20,229 bases of DNA from Halanaerobiales bacterium. GTDB taxonomy: Bacteria; Bacillota_F; Halanaerobiia; DY22613. Both the position numbers and the translations under genes were made by a program. The stretch is taken from NCBI GenBank assembly GCA_023128035.1, contig JAGMES010000078.1, positions 1 to 20,229 on the forward strand, in the 5' to 3' direction. Of the stretch, positions 7,838 to 16,900 are shown one piece after another. Below the pieces are notes generated by a model, which saw only the letters and a program-made list of their open reading frames with translations, did not search any database and was not told the DNA's origin. How positions within the stretch are numbered: the stretch's first letter is position 1; each line of letters begins with the position of its first letter.

Positions 7838-8506
7838 TTATCTGGTCTTTTCAATGATATTTCTAAGCATTCCCCCATCAATTCCTACATAAACCTCTGG
7901 AACCTTCCCCATAATTATCACTTCTGTCACAGGTACTTGAGTATTTACTTCAATTTTATTATGTAAAAAGGGAACAATAATCTGGACTTCAGCTTTTATG
8001 TCAAGATAAATCTTGTGTCTGGTCTGATTAAGACCCACTGATTCAAAAGTATCTACAATTTCTGGTGGCCTTACTACCCCCAATGGATGCATACGAATAG
8101 TTAACTTAGGCCCTATACTTGCGAAGATTTGAAAACCTAAAGCCTGAGCTATAGGAATATGAATTTTTTCCTCCCGCAATTCTTCCATATTATGCTGAAT
8201 ACTCATAGTTACTTCAGAAACAAATTCATTAACAATTTGTAAATTTGGCTGCATCAAAATTATATCTCCTTGTTGATTTGTTTGATAATGGATCAAATCT
8301 GTATATTTTAGTTTTTGTGCATGCTCAAAAACAGCACTATTTATAGCATTTGTTGCCATAACAATCCCTTTCTCCTCTGCAATACTAAGAAAAACTGGAC
8401 GTAAAAAGGATTCAATCATAAAGGTACATGCAGCACCCAACATGATAGAAATAAAAAAAATAATCATCAAAAATCTAAATAGTCCTTCCTTCTGCACTCT
8501 ACGCAT
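7838..8506 (-). CDS. yunB: Sporulation protein YunB
   Basis: A 222-residue protein with one N-terminal transmembrane segment (about 8-32) followed by an extracytoplasmic domain that matches what I know of YunB: the INSAVFEHAQ segment, the IPIAQALGFQIFASIGPKLTIR stretch and the closing VTEVIIMGKVPEVYVG. In Bacillus it is a mother-cell gene required for normal sporulation; its biochemical role is unknown. It shows that the organism belongs to a spore-forming lineage. I took the ATG at 8506 because a GAGGTG site lies 6 bases upstream; a GTG at 8515 overlaps that site. The gene is preceded by a CACC-N16-CATAnnnTA promoter and followed by a shared terminator. Confidence 0.85.
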   Translation of the reverse strand: MRRVQKEGLFRFLMIIFFISIMLGAACTFMIESFLRPVFLSIAEEKGIVMATNAINSAVFEHAQKLKYTDLIHYQTNQQGDIILMQPNLQIVNEFVSEVTMSIQHNMEELREEKIHIPIAQALGFQIFASIGPKLTIRMHPLGVVRPPEIVDTFESVGLNQTRHKIYLDIKAEVQIIVPFLHNKIEVNTQVPVTEVIIMGKVPEVYVGIDGGMLRNIIEKTR

Positions 8507-8523
8507 ATGCAACACCTCACCAA

Positions 8524-8552
8524 TATCTTATGCATTCATTTATCAAAAGGTG
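8524..8552 (-). promoter_or_regulatory. Sigma-K/sigma-E-type sporulation promoter of yunB
   Basis: On the minus strand: CACC (8552-8549), a spacer of exactly 16 bases, then CATAAGATA (8532-8524). This fits the sigma-K consensus; the -10 would also serve sigma-E, which drives yunB in Bacillus, but no ATA-type -35 is seen at the sigma-E spacing. There is no convincing sigma-A -10. Confidence 0.6.
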
Positions 8553-8559
8553 AGAACAA

Positions 8560-8592
8560 CTTACCCTTTAAAACAACTTTTTAAAGGGTAAG
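8560..8592 (-). terminator. Terminator-like hairpin downstream of tyrS
   Basis: A perfect 14-base-pair stem (8560-8573 with 8579-8592) with a 5-base loop, 80 bases after the tyrS stop codon and just before the yunB promoter. No long T-run follows on the minus strand, so termination may be partial. Confidence 0.6.
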
Positions 8593-8673
8593 ACTCAAGA
8601 AAAACAAAAAGATTTATCAAAATTATTTATTTTATGAAAAGCCAGATTCATGTAAAGCAGTCACCTAAACCAT

Positions 8674-9903
8674 TCACATCTTAACCTGAGCAAACCGACG
8701 CTTACCCACTTTTATTACCATTCCATTAACTGGCAAGACTTGACCATGCATATCAGTCATTTTATTACCATCAATTGAAACCGCACCCTGTTTAATCATT
8801 CGACGAGCTTCACTGTTAGTAGCAACTAATTCTGCCTTAACAATAAGGTTAATCAATCCTATTTTTCCATCCTCCAAATCTGCATCATTAATCTCCACCA
8901 CTGGCATGTCTTCTGGAAGACCACCTTTAGAGAATACTTTCTCAAACTCAGCTTGAGCATGAATAGCTTGATCTTCATCATGGAATCGTGCAATAATTGC
9001 CCTACCCAAAGCCTTTTTGGCCTCCATAGGATGAACAGAGCCTTCTTTAATATCTTCTTCCAACTTCTTAATCTCATCAATTGGTTTTTCAGTAACCAAA
9101 GTAAAGTAAGTACTAATCAATGCATCTGGAATAGACATTACTTTTCCAAACATATCTGCAGGAGAAAAATTAACACCAATATAATTTCCTTTACTTTTAC
9201 TCATTTTATCTACACCATCAAGGCCAACCAAAAGTGGTAGCATTATTACTACCTGTGATTCCATACCTTCATCCTTTTGCAAGGCTCTACCTACCAAAAG
9301 GTTAAACAATTGATCTGTTCCACCTAGTTCTACATCTGCTTCAATTGCTATTGAATCATAACCCTGCATCAATGGGTAGAAAAACTCATGAATACTGATA
9401 GGTCTTTCCTCTTTAATTCTTTTAGAGAAATCATCTCTCTCTAACATCCGTGCAACTGTGAACTTAGAGCAAAGTTTGATTACATCAGCGAAGTTCATTT
9501 TTGCTAACCATTCACCATTAAATTTGATTATGGTTTTTTCAGGATCGAGAACTTTAAAAACTTGTTCCTCATAAGTTTTCGCATTAACAAGAACCTTTTC
9601 TCTTGTTAATTGAGGACGTGTCTCATTTTTACCCGTTGGGTCGCCTACCATAGCAGTAAAGTCTCCAATAATTAAAATAACTTGATGACCTAAATCCTGA
9701 AATTGACGTAACTTATTTAAAACCACTACATGACCAAGATGGATATCTGGTGCAGTTGGATCCATTCCTAATTTAACTCGCAAAGGCTTTCCTGTCTTTT
9801 CAGCTTTCTCTAACTTTTCTTTCAAATCTTCTTTAGAAATAATTTGTTCTACCCCGCGCATTAAAAATTCAACCTGCTGTTCGATTGTCATTTTTTCCAT
9901 CAC
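8674..9903 (-). CDS. tyrS: Tyrosyl-tRNA synthetase (TyrZ-like, class Ic)
   Basis: A 409-residue cytoplasmic enzyme charging tRNA-Tyr with tyrosine. The Rossmann catalytic domain carries the HIGH motif as HLGH (55-58), the KMSKS loop exactly (233-237), and [10 protein letters not shown] in the tyrosine-binding region. The C-terminal ~65 residues form an S4 RNA-binding domain ([19 protein letters not shown]). The [20 protein letters not shown] form is that of the second bacterial TyrRS subtype (TyrZ/TyrS2) rather than the HIGHxxP subtype. A GTG at 9903 is 7 bases after AGGAGG and an ATG at 9900 is 10 bases after it; either may be used. Expression is controlled by the T-box leader immediately upstream. 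Confidence 0.95.
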   Translation of the reverse strand: MMEKMTIEQQVEFLMRGVEQIISKEDLKEKLEKAEKTGKPLRVKLGMDPTAPDIHLGHVVVLNKLRQFQDLGHQVILIIGDFTAMVGDPTGKNETRPQLTREKVLVNAKTYEEQVFKVLDPEKTIIKFNGEWLAKMNFADVIKLCSKFTVARMLERDDFSKRIKEERPISIHEFFYPLMQGYDSIAIEADVELGGTDQLFNLLVGRALQKDEGMESQVVIMLPLLVGLDGVDKMSKSKGNYIGVNFSPADMFGKVMSIPDALISTYFTLVTEKPIDEIKKLEEDIKEGSVHPMEAKKALGRAIIARFHDEDQAIHAQAEFEKVFSKGGLPEDMPVVEINDADLEDGKIGLINLIVKAELVATNSEARRMIKQGAVSIDGNKMTDMHGQVLPVNGMVIKVGKRRFAQVKM

Positions 9904-9929
9904 CTTAATACCTCCTTAAAATTAGCAAA

Positions 9930-10198
9930 ATAAAAAACTCCAGCCCCTACAATGGGACGGAGTTCCGCGGTACCACCCAAATTATCTTAAGAAATTAAAA
10001 ATTTTCTTAAGATCACTCGTCGAATTAATAACGGGTTTCACCCGGGCCAGCCTACCACTTTGCAAAGCAAAGCTTCAACTACCACCTCATGGGGGTAACT
10101 TCAGTCAGGCCAGGATACTGGTTCACAGCCACCACCAGCTCTCTGCAATCCTAATACCTACCTACTTCTCCCATTCATTGGCTTTAAAATGAAAAGTT
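9930..10198 (-). promoter_or_regulatory. T-box riboswitch leader of tyrS
   Basis: A tRNA-sensing leader of about 270 bases. On the minus strand it shows the Stem I opening AGAGAGCTGG followed by GTGAACCAG, a Stem III hairpin (9984-10013), the conserved T-box GGGTGGTACCGCGG at about 9978-9965 that pairs with the tRNA acceptor end, and the competing terminator (9936-9964). The candidate specifier is UAC (10097-10095) within GAAGTTACCCCC, fitting a tyrosine tRNA and the downstream gene. Uncharged tRNA-Tyr should stabilise the antiterminator and allow tyrS transcription. Confidence 0.93.
9931..9964 (-). terminator. Intrinsic terminator of the tyrS T-box
   Basis: On the minus strand AACTCCGTCCC pairs with GGGGC(T)GGAGTT (positions 9964-9936), followed by a T-rich tract. 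The 5' arm continues directly from the T-box sequence, so the antiterminator and terminator are mutually exclusive. Confidence 0.9.
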
Positions 10199-10204
10199 AT
10201 CATT

Positions 10205-10233
10205 ATTATAGCATAGTCACTCAATAAACACAA
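10205..10233 (-). promoter_or_regulatory. Sigma-A promoter of the tyrS T-box transcript
   Basis: On the minus strand: TTGTGT -35 (10233-10228), a 17-base spacer, and a perfect TATAAT -10 (10210-10205) with an upstream TG (extended -10). The predicted transcript start at about 10198 coincides with the beginning of the T-box leader. Confidence 0.8.
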
Positions 10234-10325
10234 CCCCAGCAAGAGTTTTTCCCCACAATCTATATTTGTTAACAATTACAAGAGTATCTTTTATGTAGGA
10301 AGTACTATATACAAATCATTTTTTA

Positions 10326-10334
10326 TGTTATAAT
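10326..10334 (+). promoter_or_regulatory. Extended -10 promoter of the PBP gene
   Basis: TGTTATAAT (10326-10334) is a perfect extended -10 element about 25 bases before the start codon. No good -35 lies at 16-18 bases upstream, which is tolerated with an extended -10. Confidence 0.6.
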
Positions 10335-10359
10335 AAACAAGAGAAAGGAGGAAGAAAAG

Positions 10360-12804
10360 ATGAAATCATCAAAAAAAGCTTCTCAATTAATATTAATTAG
10401 CGTTCTAGTGATTATTGCAATAACACTCGGAGCTGGTGTCGGATTCTTAGCATGGATTATTAAAACTACACCAGACGTCTCCCACCTATCCTCATATAAA
10501 TTTAGTGAAACTTCTACAATTTATTCAGCAGATAATCAGGTTTTGGCACAACTCTATATAGAAAATCGAAAATATGTACCATTATCAAAAATGCCAATGG
10601 ATTTACAAAATGCTATTATAGCTACTGAGGATCAAAAGTTTTGGGAACACAATGGAATAAATATCTGGGCAATTTTGAGAGCAATTTACGTAGATATTAA
10701 AACAATGTCTGCTGCAGAAGGTGCCAGTACAATTACTCAGCAACTTGCAAGAAACCTCGCTCTCAGCCAGAAAAAAAGTCTAATCCGAAAAATCCAAGAA
10801 GCATATATTGCTATCCAGTTAGAACGGATGTACACCAAAGAAGAGATCCTGGAAATGTATATTAACCAGAATAACTATGGTCATTATGCCCGTGGAATTC
10901 AAACTGCTGCTGAGATGTATTTTGGTAAAGATGTTAATAATCTAAACCTTGCTGAATCTGCTTTATTGGCAGGGATTCCTCAACTTCCTAATCGGCTCAG
11001 CCCATACAAAAACATGAATGCCGCTATTGAACGCCGAAATACAGTTTTAAATCGCATGGTAAGCGAAGGTTATATTTCTGAAGAACTAGCAGAACGAGCT
11101 AAAAAAGAAGAAATTAAATTAGCTGGCTTAAAACAAGGTGGTCAAGAAGTTATTGCTCCATACTTTGTTCGCTATGTTAGGGATAAAGTTATTCAAATGT
11201 TTGGTTCTGATATGGTTTATAAGGGGGGTTTAAAGATTTATACCACCCTAGATACCAAGATGCAAAAAGCTGCTGATGATGTTTTACAAGCAGCTCTAGA
11301 TACAGAGAATGGTTATCTACCTACTATTGATCGTAAAAAAGGTGAAGATCCGATTCAACCACAAATAGCCCTGATTTCGATTGATCCTCGTATGGGTTAT
11401 ATAAAAGCAATGATCGGTGGAAGGGGAAATGATAAATTCAACAGAGCAATCCAATCTACTCGTCAACCAGGTTCAGCTTTCAAACCCATAGTTTATACAG
11501 CAGCCCTTGAAGCAGGATACTCACCTGGAGATGTTGTTGATGACGTTTTGAGTTATTTCGATAAAGGCAATCCCAACCCATGGCCAACAAACTACAATGA
11601 TAAATATTTGGGACCTATCCCACTCAGATACTCTTTAGCTCATTCAGTCAATGTAGCTACTGTACGATTGCTCAATGAAATAGGTATCGATTCAACTCTT
11701 ACTATGGCAGAACGTTTACAAATAAGTACCATCGTTAGAGAAGGTAATATCAATGATAGAAATTTAGGATTTGCTCTAGGTGGGCTTACAAAAGGTGTTT
11801 CACCTATAGAATTAGCCTCAGCTTACGGAATTTTTGCGAACAAGGGTATTTATGTAGAACCTCAAGCTATTCTCAAAATAGAAGATTCAGAAGGTCATAT
11901 ACTTTATGAAGCTGATCCTGTAAAAAAGATTGTCTTAGAAGAAGATATAGCATATTTGATCACTGATATGCTTCAATCTGTAGTAAATGGTGGTACAGGC
12001 TGGAGAGCCCATATCAAAGGTCAACAGATTGCTGGTAAAACAGGTACAACCTCAGATTTTAAAGATGCCTGGTTTATAGGTTATACACCTGACATAGTTA
12101 CTAGTGTCTGGCTTGGTGAAGACAGTCCTAGAACTATGACTTATGATGAAAGAGATGAAAATGGTGATCTGCTTTTTAGTGAAAATGGACAACCCATGAA
12201 AATTTCTAGTGGAGAAGCCACTAGATTATGGGGTGAATATATGCGAAGTGTTTTAGAAGGTAGACCTGCAATAGAATTTGAAAAACCTAATAATATAATA
12301 ACCGTCTCTATCGATCCGATTACAGGTAAACTTCCAAATCAATTTACTCCAAATGTAGTTTCTGAGCTTTACCGTGAGGAGAATGAACCTACTGAGCTTG
12401 ATGAATTACACCAACCAACAGTTCAGGTTGCCATCGATTCAGCTACTAATCAGCTCGCAACCTCACTTTGTCCGCCTGATCAGATTGTAAAGAAAAAATT
12501 TCAAAAAGCATCTGGGATTCAGATTGGCTCTGCTAGTCTCACTTACAATGTTAAGTTTGAGGGTGAAGAAAAGAGACGTAAAATCGTTTATGATTTTAAA
12601 GATGGTGTTCCAGTTATTAAAATTGACCCTAAAACCGGTGTTCCGATTACTGATGTAAACGGCAACTATCTCTATCAATATATGCCTACAGAAAAATGTG
12701 CTGAACATGCTCCTAACACTCCATTAGAAGTTGTCGAGGATGGTGCAAAAAGGGTCATAGATACTATCTGGAATTTCTTTAAATCAGATGATAATCAAGA
12801 TTAA
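10360..12804 (+). CDS. Class A penicillin-binding protein (PBP1A type)
   Basis: An 814-residue bifunctional peptidoglycan synthase. A transmembrane anchor (about 10-35) precedes a GT51 glycosyltransferase domain with catalytic Glu90 in ATEDQKFWEHNGI and the EGASTITQQLARNL motif (120-133). The transpeptidase domain has SxxK at Ser372-Lys375 (GSAFKP), SxN at 429-431 (HSVNVAT) and KTGT at 560-563, all intact. A C-terminal extension of about 200 residues follows, with no clear PASTA or FN3 pattern. The length is normal for the family. The ATG has an AAAGGAGGA site. It is divergent from tyrS and ends at a bidirectional terminator shared with the acylase gene. Confidence 0.94.
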   Translation: MKSSKKASQLILISVLVIIAITLGAGVGFLAWIIKTTPDVSHLSSYKFSETSTIYSADNQVLAQLYIENRKYVPLSKMPMDLQNAIIATEDQKFWEHNGINIWAILRAIYVDIKTMSAAEGASTITQQLARNLALSQKKSLIRKIQEAYIAIQLERMYTKEEILEMYINQNNYGHYARGIQTAAEMYFGKDVNNLNLAESALLAGIPQLPNRLSPYKNMNAAIERRNTVLNRMVSEGYISEELAERAKKEEIKLAGLKQGGQEVIAPYFVRYVRDKVIQMFGSDMVYKGGLKIYTTLDTKMQKAADDVLQAALDTENGYLPTIDRKKGEDPIQPQIALISIDPRMGYIKAMIGGRGNDKFNRAIQSTRQPGSAFKPIVYTAALEAGYSPGDVVDDVLSYFDKGNPNPWPTNYNDKYLGPIPLRYSLAHSVNVATVRLLNEIGIDSTLTMAERLQISTIVREGNINDRNLGFALGGLTKGVSPIELASAYGIFANKGIYVEPQAILKIEDSEGHILYEADPVKKIVLEEDIAYLITDMLQSVVNGGTGWRAHIKGQQIAGKTGTTSDFKDAWFIGYTPDIVTSVWLGEDSPRTMTYDERDENGDLLFSENGQPMKISSGEATRLWGEYMRSVLEGRPAIEFEKPNNIITVSIDPITGKLPNQFTPNVVSELYREENEPTELDELHQPTVQVAIDSATNQLATSLCPPDQIVKKKFQKASGIQIGSASLTYNVKFEGEEKRRKIVYDFKDGVPVIKIDPKTGVPITDVNGNYLYQYMPTEKCAEHAPNTPLEVVEDGAKRVIDTIWNFFKSDDNQD

Positions 12805-12828
12805 GTATTTCGCTTATAATTGATTAAA

Positions 12829-12860
12829 AAAAGGCTTGAGACATTTGTCTCAAGCCTTTT
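12829..12860. terminator. Bidirectional terminator between PBP and acylase genes
   Basis: A 14-base-pair stem AAAAGGCTTGAGAC/GTCTCAAGCCTTTT with a tiny ATTT loop and T/A runs on both sides, between the convergent PBP (plus) and acylase (minus) genes. Confidence 0.92.
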
Positions 12861-12864
12861 CTGA

Positions 12865-15300
12865 TTATGGACGATAAATGAGAATTTCAGTTGATGTACT
12901 ATTTACCAATACATCACCCTTCTTAAATAACATGTCTTTAAATTGCCATGTAGTAAAAAGATCTAATTGATCTTTGAAATGTAGAGCTTGAACTCCATCT
13001 TTGCTGATAAAACCACTTTGTCCTGGAGGACAAACATTTTTACCAGTAGGAATAGGGAACGTTAATTCTACAATATGATTCTGACTTCCTCTATCCATAT
13101 ATTTGATCTCTTCTACCATACCTTGACTGGTTGGTACGCCTACCATATGTATTGGAAGAAAACTCATCATTTTAATCTCAGTCTTCCATTGAGTCATATC
13201 AGAAGTCCCATACTGTTCAGTCAAAGCGTCCATAGCTTCACCGAGGCTCTCAACAAATACAGTTCGCCACTCCTGACCATTTAGATAATCATTTTTAAGA
13301 GGCACACTTGCATCCTCTCCTAAAATTACTCTTAAGAACAGTGAATATCCTGCATAGTTATCTAAGAGCAAAGTCCAATATTCACCCAATTCATCTGCAA
13401 ATATTCTTTCATTAACTATATTCCACCAAGAATTAAAGAGGGTTATGCCTGTACTATCATAATATCCGTCCTTATCATTATCACTTCTTAAATCATCCCA
13501 ACTTCTTAAGAGATTAGCTGCATTCCACCATTTTTCTGCTGAAAGAGGCTCTATTGCTTGCAATAAATAACTTTTAAAACTCTTTGAGCGAAAATCGGAA
13601 TCAGCAATATTATGAATAATATCCGCAATATCTTCTCTATTCAAGGATTCCTTCTCAAAAACTACATCTGCTAAATGTTCAGATCTATGATCTTCACTCC
13701 AGCATGCCCAACCAAGGATACCTGACAAATCTCCATTTATCCAATTTAATTCAGGTTTATTATTCCAGTTGAGTATAATACCGCTTTCAGGATTAATCAC
13801 ATGGGGATGTTCTTCTGTTGATAAAAATCCCATCCATTCATTCTCTCCAGTTCCCTGAGCTGGAAATCTAGGATCATAATTTCGAATTGGATATTTTCCA
13901 GCAAGATAGTATCCAATATTTCCACGATTATCAGCATAAAAATGATTTATATTCATCGTCAACAGTTGAGTCGCGTCTAAAAACTCATCAGGAGTTCTTG
14001 CCTGCATAACCTCTGTCCAGGAAACAATTCCACTCAAGTAAGTATCATAGCAAGATAGTTTTTTTGAATAAGCTACATCATTTATCCCATCACCATCTAT
14101 ATCCACCTGTGTAATTACTGGTCCATGTACTGTACGATAAAGAATTTTTTCCCGTGGCTCTTTTTCTCCACTAATCCAGAACTCTTCAATTCGTGTTTCC
14201 ATATCTAACCATTCGCCATTAAATAAATATTCTGTAGGATTTTCTGGATTCAATTTTTCTTCATAAATATCTTGCATATTGCTGGCCCCTGCAGTAGAAG
14301 TAAATGCAGTATTTTTTGTCTGTCCAAACATTATAAATGGTGAACCAACTAGTGTAGAACCTACAACATTAAAACCAGCACCATGTAATCCCACTTCATG
14401 TACTATAGAGGGAAGCCAAAAATCAAATTGAGGTCCCCCCATTAAGAATGGATTTCCAGTTTCTAATTTTTCCGAACCAACAACTAAACAGTAACTAGCA
14501 GCTCTAGAACTACCATTGCTCATTTTCTGTGAAAGTTCATAGCCCATCTTTTTTACCAAGGTGCTATTCATATTATTATTAGCATCAAATACTTCTGCGG
14601 ATTTCTTTAATCCAATTGCATCTAACTTGGCATATTGATCTTCTTTGTCAGTGACAACTGTTCCAGCTAAATTTCCACTAAATATCGTCGTAAACGCACC
14701 TGGATCTGCACCAACTATCAAATCATCAAAATAATCCAATGCACGGTCACCAAAGTTCTCTAACAGATATGTGAATAAATTAGCATTAGGAATTTCATTT
14801 GCAAGATCCATGAAAAATCCTAAACTTGCTAAATATGCCGCGGCAACATCAACTTCTCTCCAATATTCTGGCTGTATTCCTAAATTATGAAATTCAAAAG
14901 ACATTTTCTCTTCTGGATTTTCAAGAACTTCATCTATCCAGGCGTTAATACCATCAGCATAAGATTTTATAATTTTTTGATATTTGACATCCAACATCTG
15001 AAACTGCGATAACAATTCCTCCGAATTTGGAAACTCATTTCTCCAATATAAATCCAACGAATAAAAGTCTTCACCATAAACCTCTGCTGCTCGCCCAAAA
15101 TACATCCTTTTTAACATTTCAATCTGAAATAATCGATCCTGAGCAACTGAATAACCAAAACCATAGTATAAACCTTCCATCGTTCCAGAATAAATATGAG
15201 GAACACCATATAAATCACGATGGATAACTACCCCCGCACCTTGACAAGTAAGAGTTCCAAAAGCCAATAAAACAATTGCAATTAATACCCATTTTTTCAA
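12865..15300 (-). CDS. Penicillin-G-acylase-type Ntn hydrolase, exported
   Basis: An 811-residue member of the penicillin amidase family (S45), which is made as one chain and cuts itself into two subunits. The N-terminal hydrophobic segment is an export signal; Cys19 might be lipidated, but the lipobox is poor. By comparison with E. coli penicillin G acylase, the catalytic N-terminal Ser of the beta chain is Ser269 (AASYCLVVG), followed by GGPQF with Gln291, GLHGAGF, STAG (335-338) and Asn452 in NINHFYADNRGNIGY, then NWNNKPE and CPPGQSGFI near the end; all are present, so it is probably active. Two DxDxDGxxD loops (400-408, 607-615) look calcium-binding. It starts with TTG behind an AAGGAGG site. 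The natural substrate (N-acyl amino acids, acyl-homoserine lactones, beta-lactams) is unknown. Confidence 0.9.
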   Translation of the reverse strand: MKKWVLIAIVLLAFGTLTCQGAGVVIHRDLYGVPHIYSGTMEGLYYGFGYSVAQDRLFQIEMLKRMYFGRAAEVYGEDFYSLDLYWRNEFPNSEELLSQFQMLDVKYQKIIKSYADGINAWIDEVLENPEEKMSFEFHNLGIQPEYWREVDVAAAYLASLGFFMDLANEIPNANLFTYLLENFGDRALDYFDDLIVGADPGAFTTIFSGNLAGTVVTDKEDQYAKLDAIGLKKSAEVFDANNNMNSTLVKKMGYELSQKMSNGSSRAASYCLVVGSEKLETGNPFLMGGPQFDFWLPSIVHEVGLHGAGFNVVGSTLVGSPFIMFGQTKNTAFTSTAGASNMQDIYEEKLNPENPTEYLFNGEWLDMETRIEEFWISGEKEPREKILYRTVHGPVITQVDIDGDGINDVAYSKKLSCYDTYLSGIVSWTEVMQARTPDEFLDATQLLTMNINHFYADNRGNIGYYLAGKYPIRNYDPRFPAQGTGENEWMGFLSTEEHPHVINPESGIILNWNNKPELNWINGDLSGILGWACWSEDHRSEHLADVVFEKESLNREDIADIIHNIADSDFRSKSFKSYLLQAIEPLSAEKWWNAANLLRSWDDLRSDNDKDGYYDSTGITLFNSWWNIVNERIFADELGEYWTLLLDNYAGYSLFLRVILGEDASVPLKNDYLNGQEWRTVFVESLGEAMDALTEQYGTSDMTQWKTEIKMMSFLPIHMVGVPTSQGMVEEIKYMDRGSQNHIVELTFPIPTGKNVCPPGQSGFISKDGVQALHFKDQLDLFTTWQFKDMLFKKGDVLVNSTSTEILIYRP

Positions 15301-15371
15301 TTTTAGTTCCTCCTTTTTATTTATTTACCCATATAAATAAAATTCTACATTTCTCTTGAAAGTCCTTTCGA

Positions 15372-15396
15372 AATTATTTTAAATGTTAAAATAATT
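15372..15396. promoter_or_regulatory. Perfect inverted repeat, possible operator of the acylase gene
   Basis: AATTATTTTAA and its exact reverse complement flank ATG (15372-15382 with 15386-15396). The right arm overlaps the -10 of the acylase promoter, where a repressor would block transcription. AT-rich composition makes chance palindromes more likely. Confidence 0.4.
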
Positions 15397-15422
15397 ATAT
15401 TTTCCTTTATGCTTGTAAACAA
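15394..15422 (-). promoter_or_regulatory. Sigma-A promoter of the acylase gene
   Basis: On the minus strand: TTGTTT (15422-15417), a 17-base spacer and a perfect TATAAT (15399-15394), about 95 bases upstream of the TTG start. The -35 is weak. Confidence 0.5.
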
Positions 15423-15466
15423 TACTATAAATTATTTTTATATTTCACAGTAAGCGAATAAACATT

Positions 15467-15496
15467 TAAAAGACCTGCAAACTAGGTCACAGGTCT
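15467..15496 (-). terminator. Terminator after the broken acylase copy
   Basis: On the minus strand AGACCTG/CAGGTCT (15496-15490 with 15477-15471) followed by TTTTAAAT, 20 bases after the stop codon of the second acylase copy. Confidence 0.7.
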
Positions 15497-15515
15497 ACAA
15501 GTACTTAATGTTTAG

Positions 15516-16759
15516 TTAATATATCAAAATCTCTGTAGATACACTATTGACCAAAATATCCCCTTTTCTCATCAACATATCTTTATACTTCCACTCACTA
15601 TAAAGAGATAACTGATCTTTAAAGTGAGGGTCTTTCACACCATATTTGCTGATAAAACCACTCTGTCCAGGAGGACAAACATTTTCTCCTTCTACCACAG
15701 GCCATGTCATTTCCACTATATGATTTTGACTACCTCTGTCCATATACTTTTTCCAAAGCTTGAAGGAGCGCCAACAATAACCGTAGACGGGAATGGCATC
15801 ATTTTGATTTCTTTAGTCCATTCATCCATATCAGAGGTTCCATATTTTTCTGTTAAATTAGCAATTGCTTGCCCCATACTTTCAAGAAATACAGTTTTCC
15901 ATTCTCTTCCGTTGTAATAGTCGTTTTTAACTGGTACAGCAGCATTATCACCTATTATTGTTCTAACAAAGAAAGAATAACCTGCGTAATTATAAAGCAA
16001 GCCTCCATAATTATACCAATCATCCCAGAATGGCCCTAACTCATCAGCAAAAACATTCTCATTGACTATTGGCCACCATTCCTCAAAAATGGTTATTCCA
16101 ACACTATCATAATATCCGTCTTTATCTTTATCACTCCGTAAATTATTCCAATCTGCTAATAATTCTTTCGTTCTCATCATTTGAGGATCATTAACATCTT
16201 CTAATGCCTCTAAAAAATAGCCTTTCATAGCAAATGCCTCTAATTGTGCATCAGCAATCTCATGAATAATATCTTCTAAATCTTTTCTTCCAATTGGAGC
16301 CTTTTCATTCATTAATCGATCTAAATTCACAGCATGATAATAGCCAATATTACCTTTATTATCTGCATACATAAAATTCAAATTTGGTTCAAGCAACTCT
16401 CCAGATTTGAGAAATTCTTCTGGAGTTGAGCTAACATCAACTCAGTATAAGCAGGTACAGCAGATATATAGCTATCATAACAAGAAGTTTTTTTCGAATA
16501 AGCAATATCAACTTGACCATCATTATCTGTATCTATTTGAGCTATTATCGGTCCATGAACAGTCCTATATAATTGAATCACTCTAGGTTCACTTTCACCT
16601 TTAATGAAAATTTCATCTGATCTAACTTCCATATCATGCCATTCTCCATTATACATATACTGAAGTGGGTTTTCAGGATTCAATTTTTCTTCATAGATAT
16701 CAACAACGTTATCCGCGCCAGCTATACATGAGAAGGCTGTTGTACGAGACTCTCCAAAC
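15516..16759 (-). pseudogene. Broken second penicillin-acylase gene
   Basis: A degenerate tandem paralogue of the acylase at 12865-15300. It starts abruptly at 16759, next to the right end of the TnpB element, with sequence equal to residue ~325 of the intact copy (KFGESRTTAFSCIAGADN), so the signal peptide, the whole alpha chain and the catalytic serine are gone. Three further lesions are visible: a frameshift near 16435-16442 (frame of TELM to frame of SSTPEEFL), an in-frame loss of about 75 residues after GNIGYYHA, and a second frameshift near 15740-15750 in an A-run before KYMDRGSQNH. Both calcium-loop-like motifs (DTDNDGQVD and DKDKDGYYD) survive. It has no start codon with a ribosome site and cannot make an active enzyme. 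Confidence 0.9.
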
Positions 16760-16900
16760 TTGAACCTCTCACGACTAGAAGTCGCGAGATTCCCGTTTCA
16801 TGGATTTCGTTACCTACTTTCTCCACGGGCGTAACTTCGGGGCGTACCGACCCTAGTATGTAAAAAAATTATGTACTTAATAATCTTAGTCCTTCTTTTA
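16760..16900 (-). ncRNA. Putative omega-RNA (TnpB guide RNA) scaffold
   Basis: TnpB nucleases use an RNA made from the 3' end of tnpB and the element's right end. Here the minus strand after the tnpB stop holds a GC-rich, structured stretch unlike its surroundings: two copies of TACGCCC, then a hairpin with CGACT/AGTCG, ending in GAGAGGTTCAA at the element end. The guide would be the flanking minus-strand bases from 16759 on (GTTTGGAGAGTCTCGTAC). The 5' limit is a guess. Confidence 0.65.

Noticed and set aside
7663..7881. Small minus-strand open frame spanning the GGDEF 3' end, the terminator and the start of the yunB 3' region
   Set aside because: It runs through a strong bidirectional terminator and overlaps two well-supported genes.
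8953..9240. Open frame of 95 codons on the plus strand inside tyrS
   Set aside because: It is antisense to a certain gene, has no ribosome site and unlikely composition.
15516..16683. Three separate short acylase-like proteins
   Set aside because: They join into one gene when two frameshifts are bridged by comparison with the intact neighbour; none has its own ribosome site.
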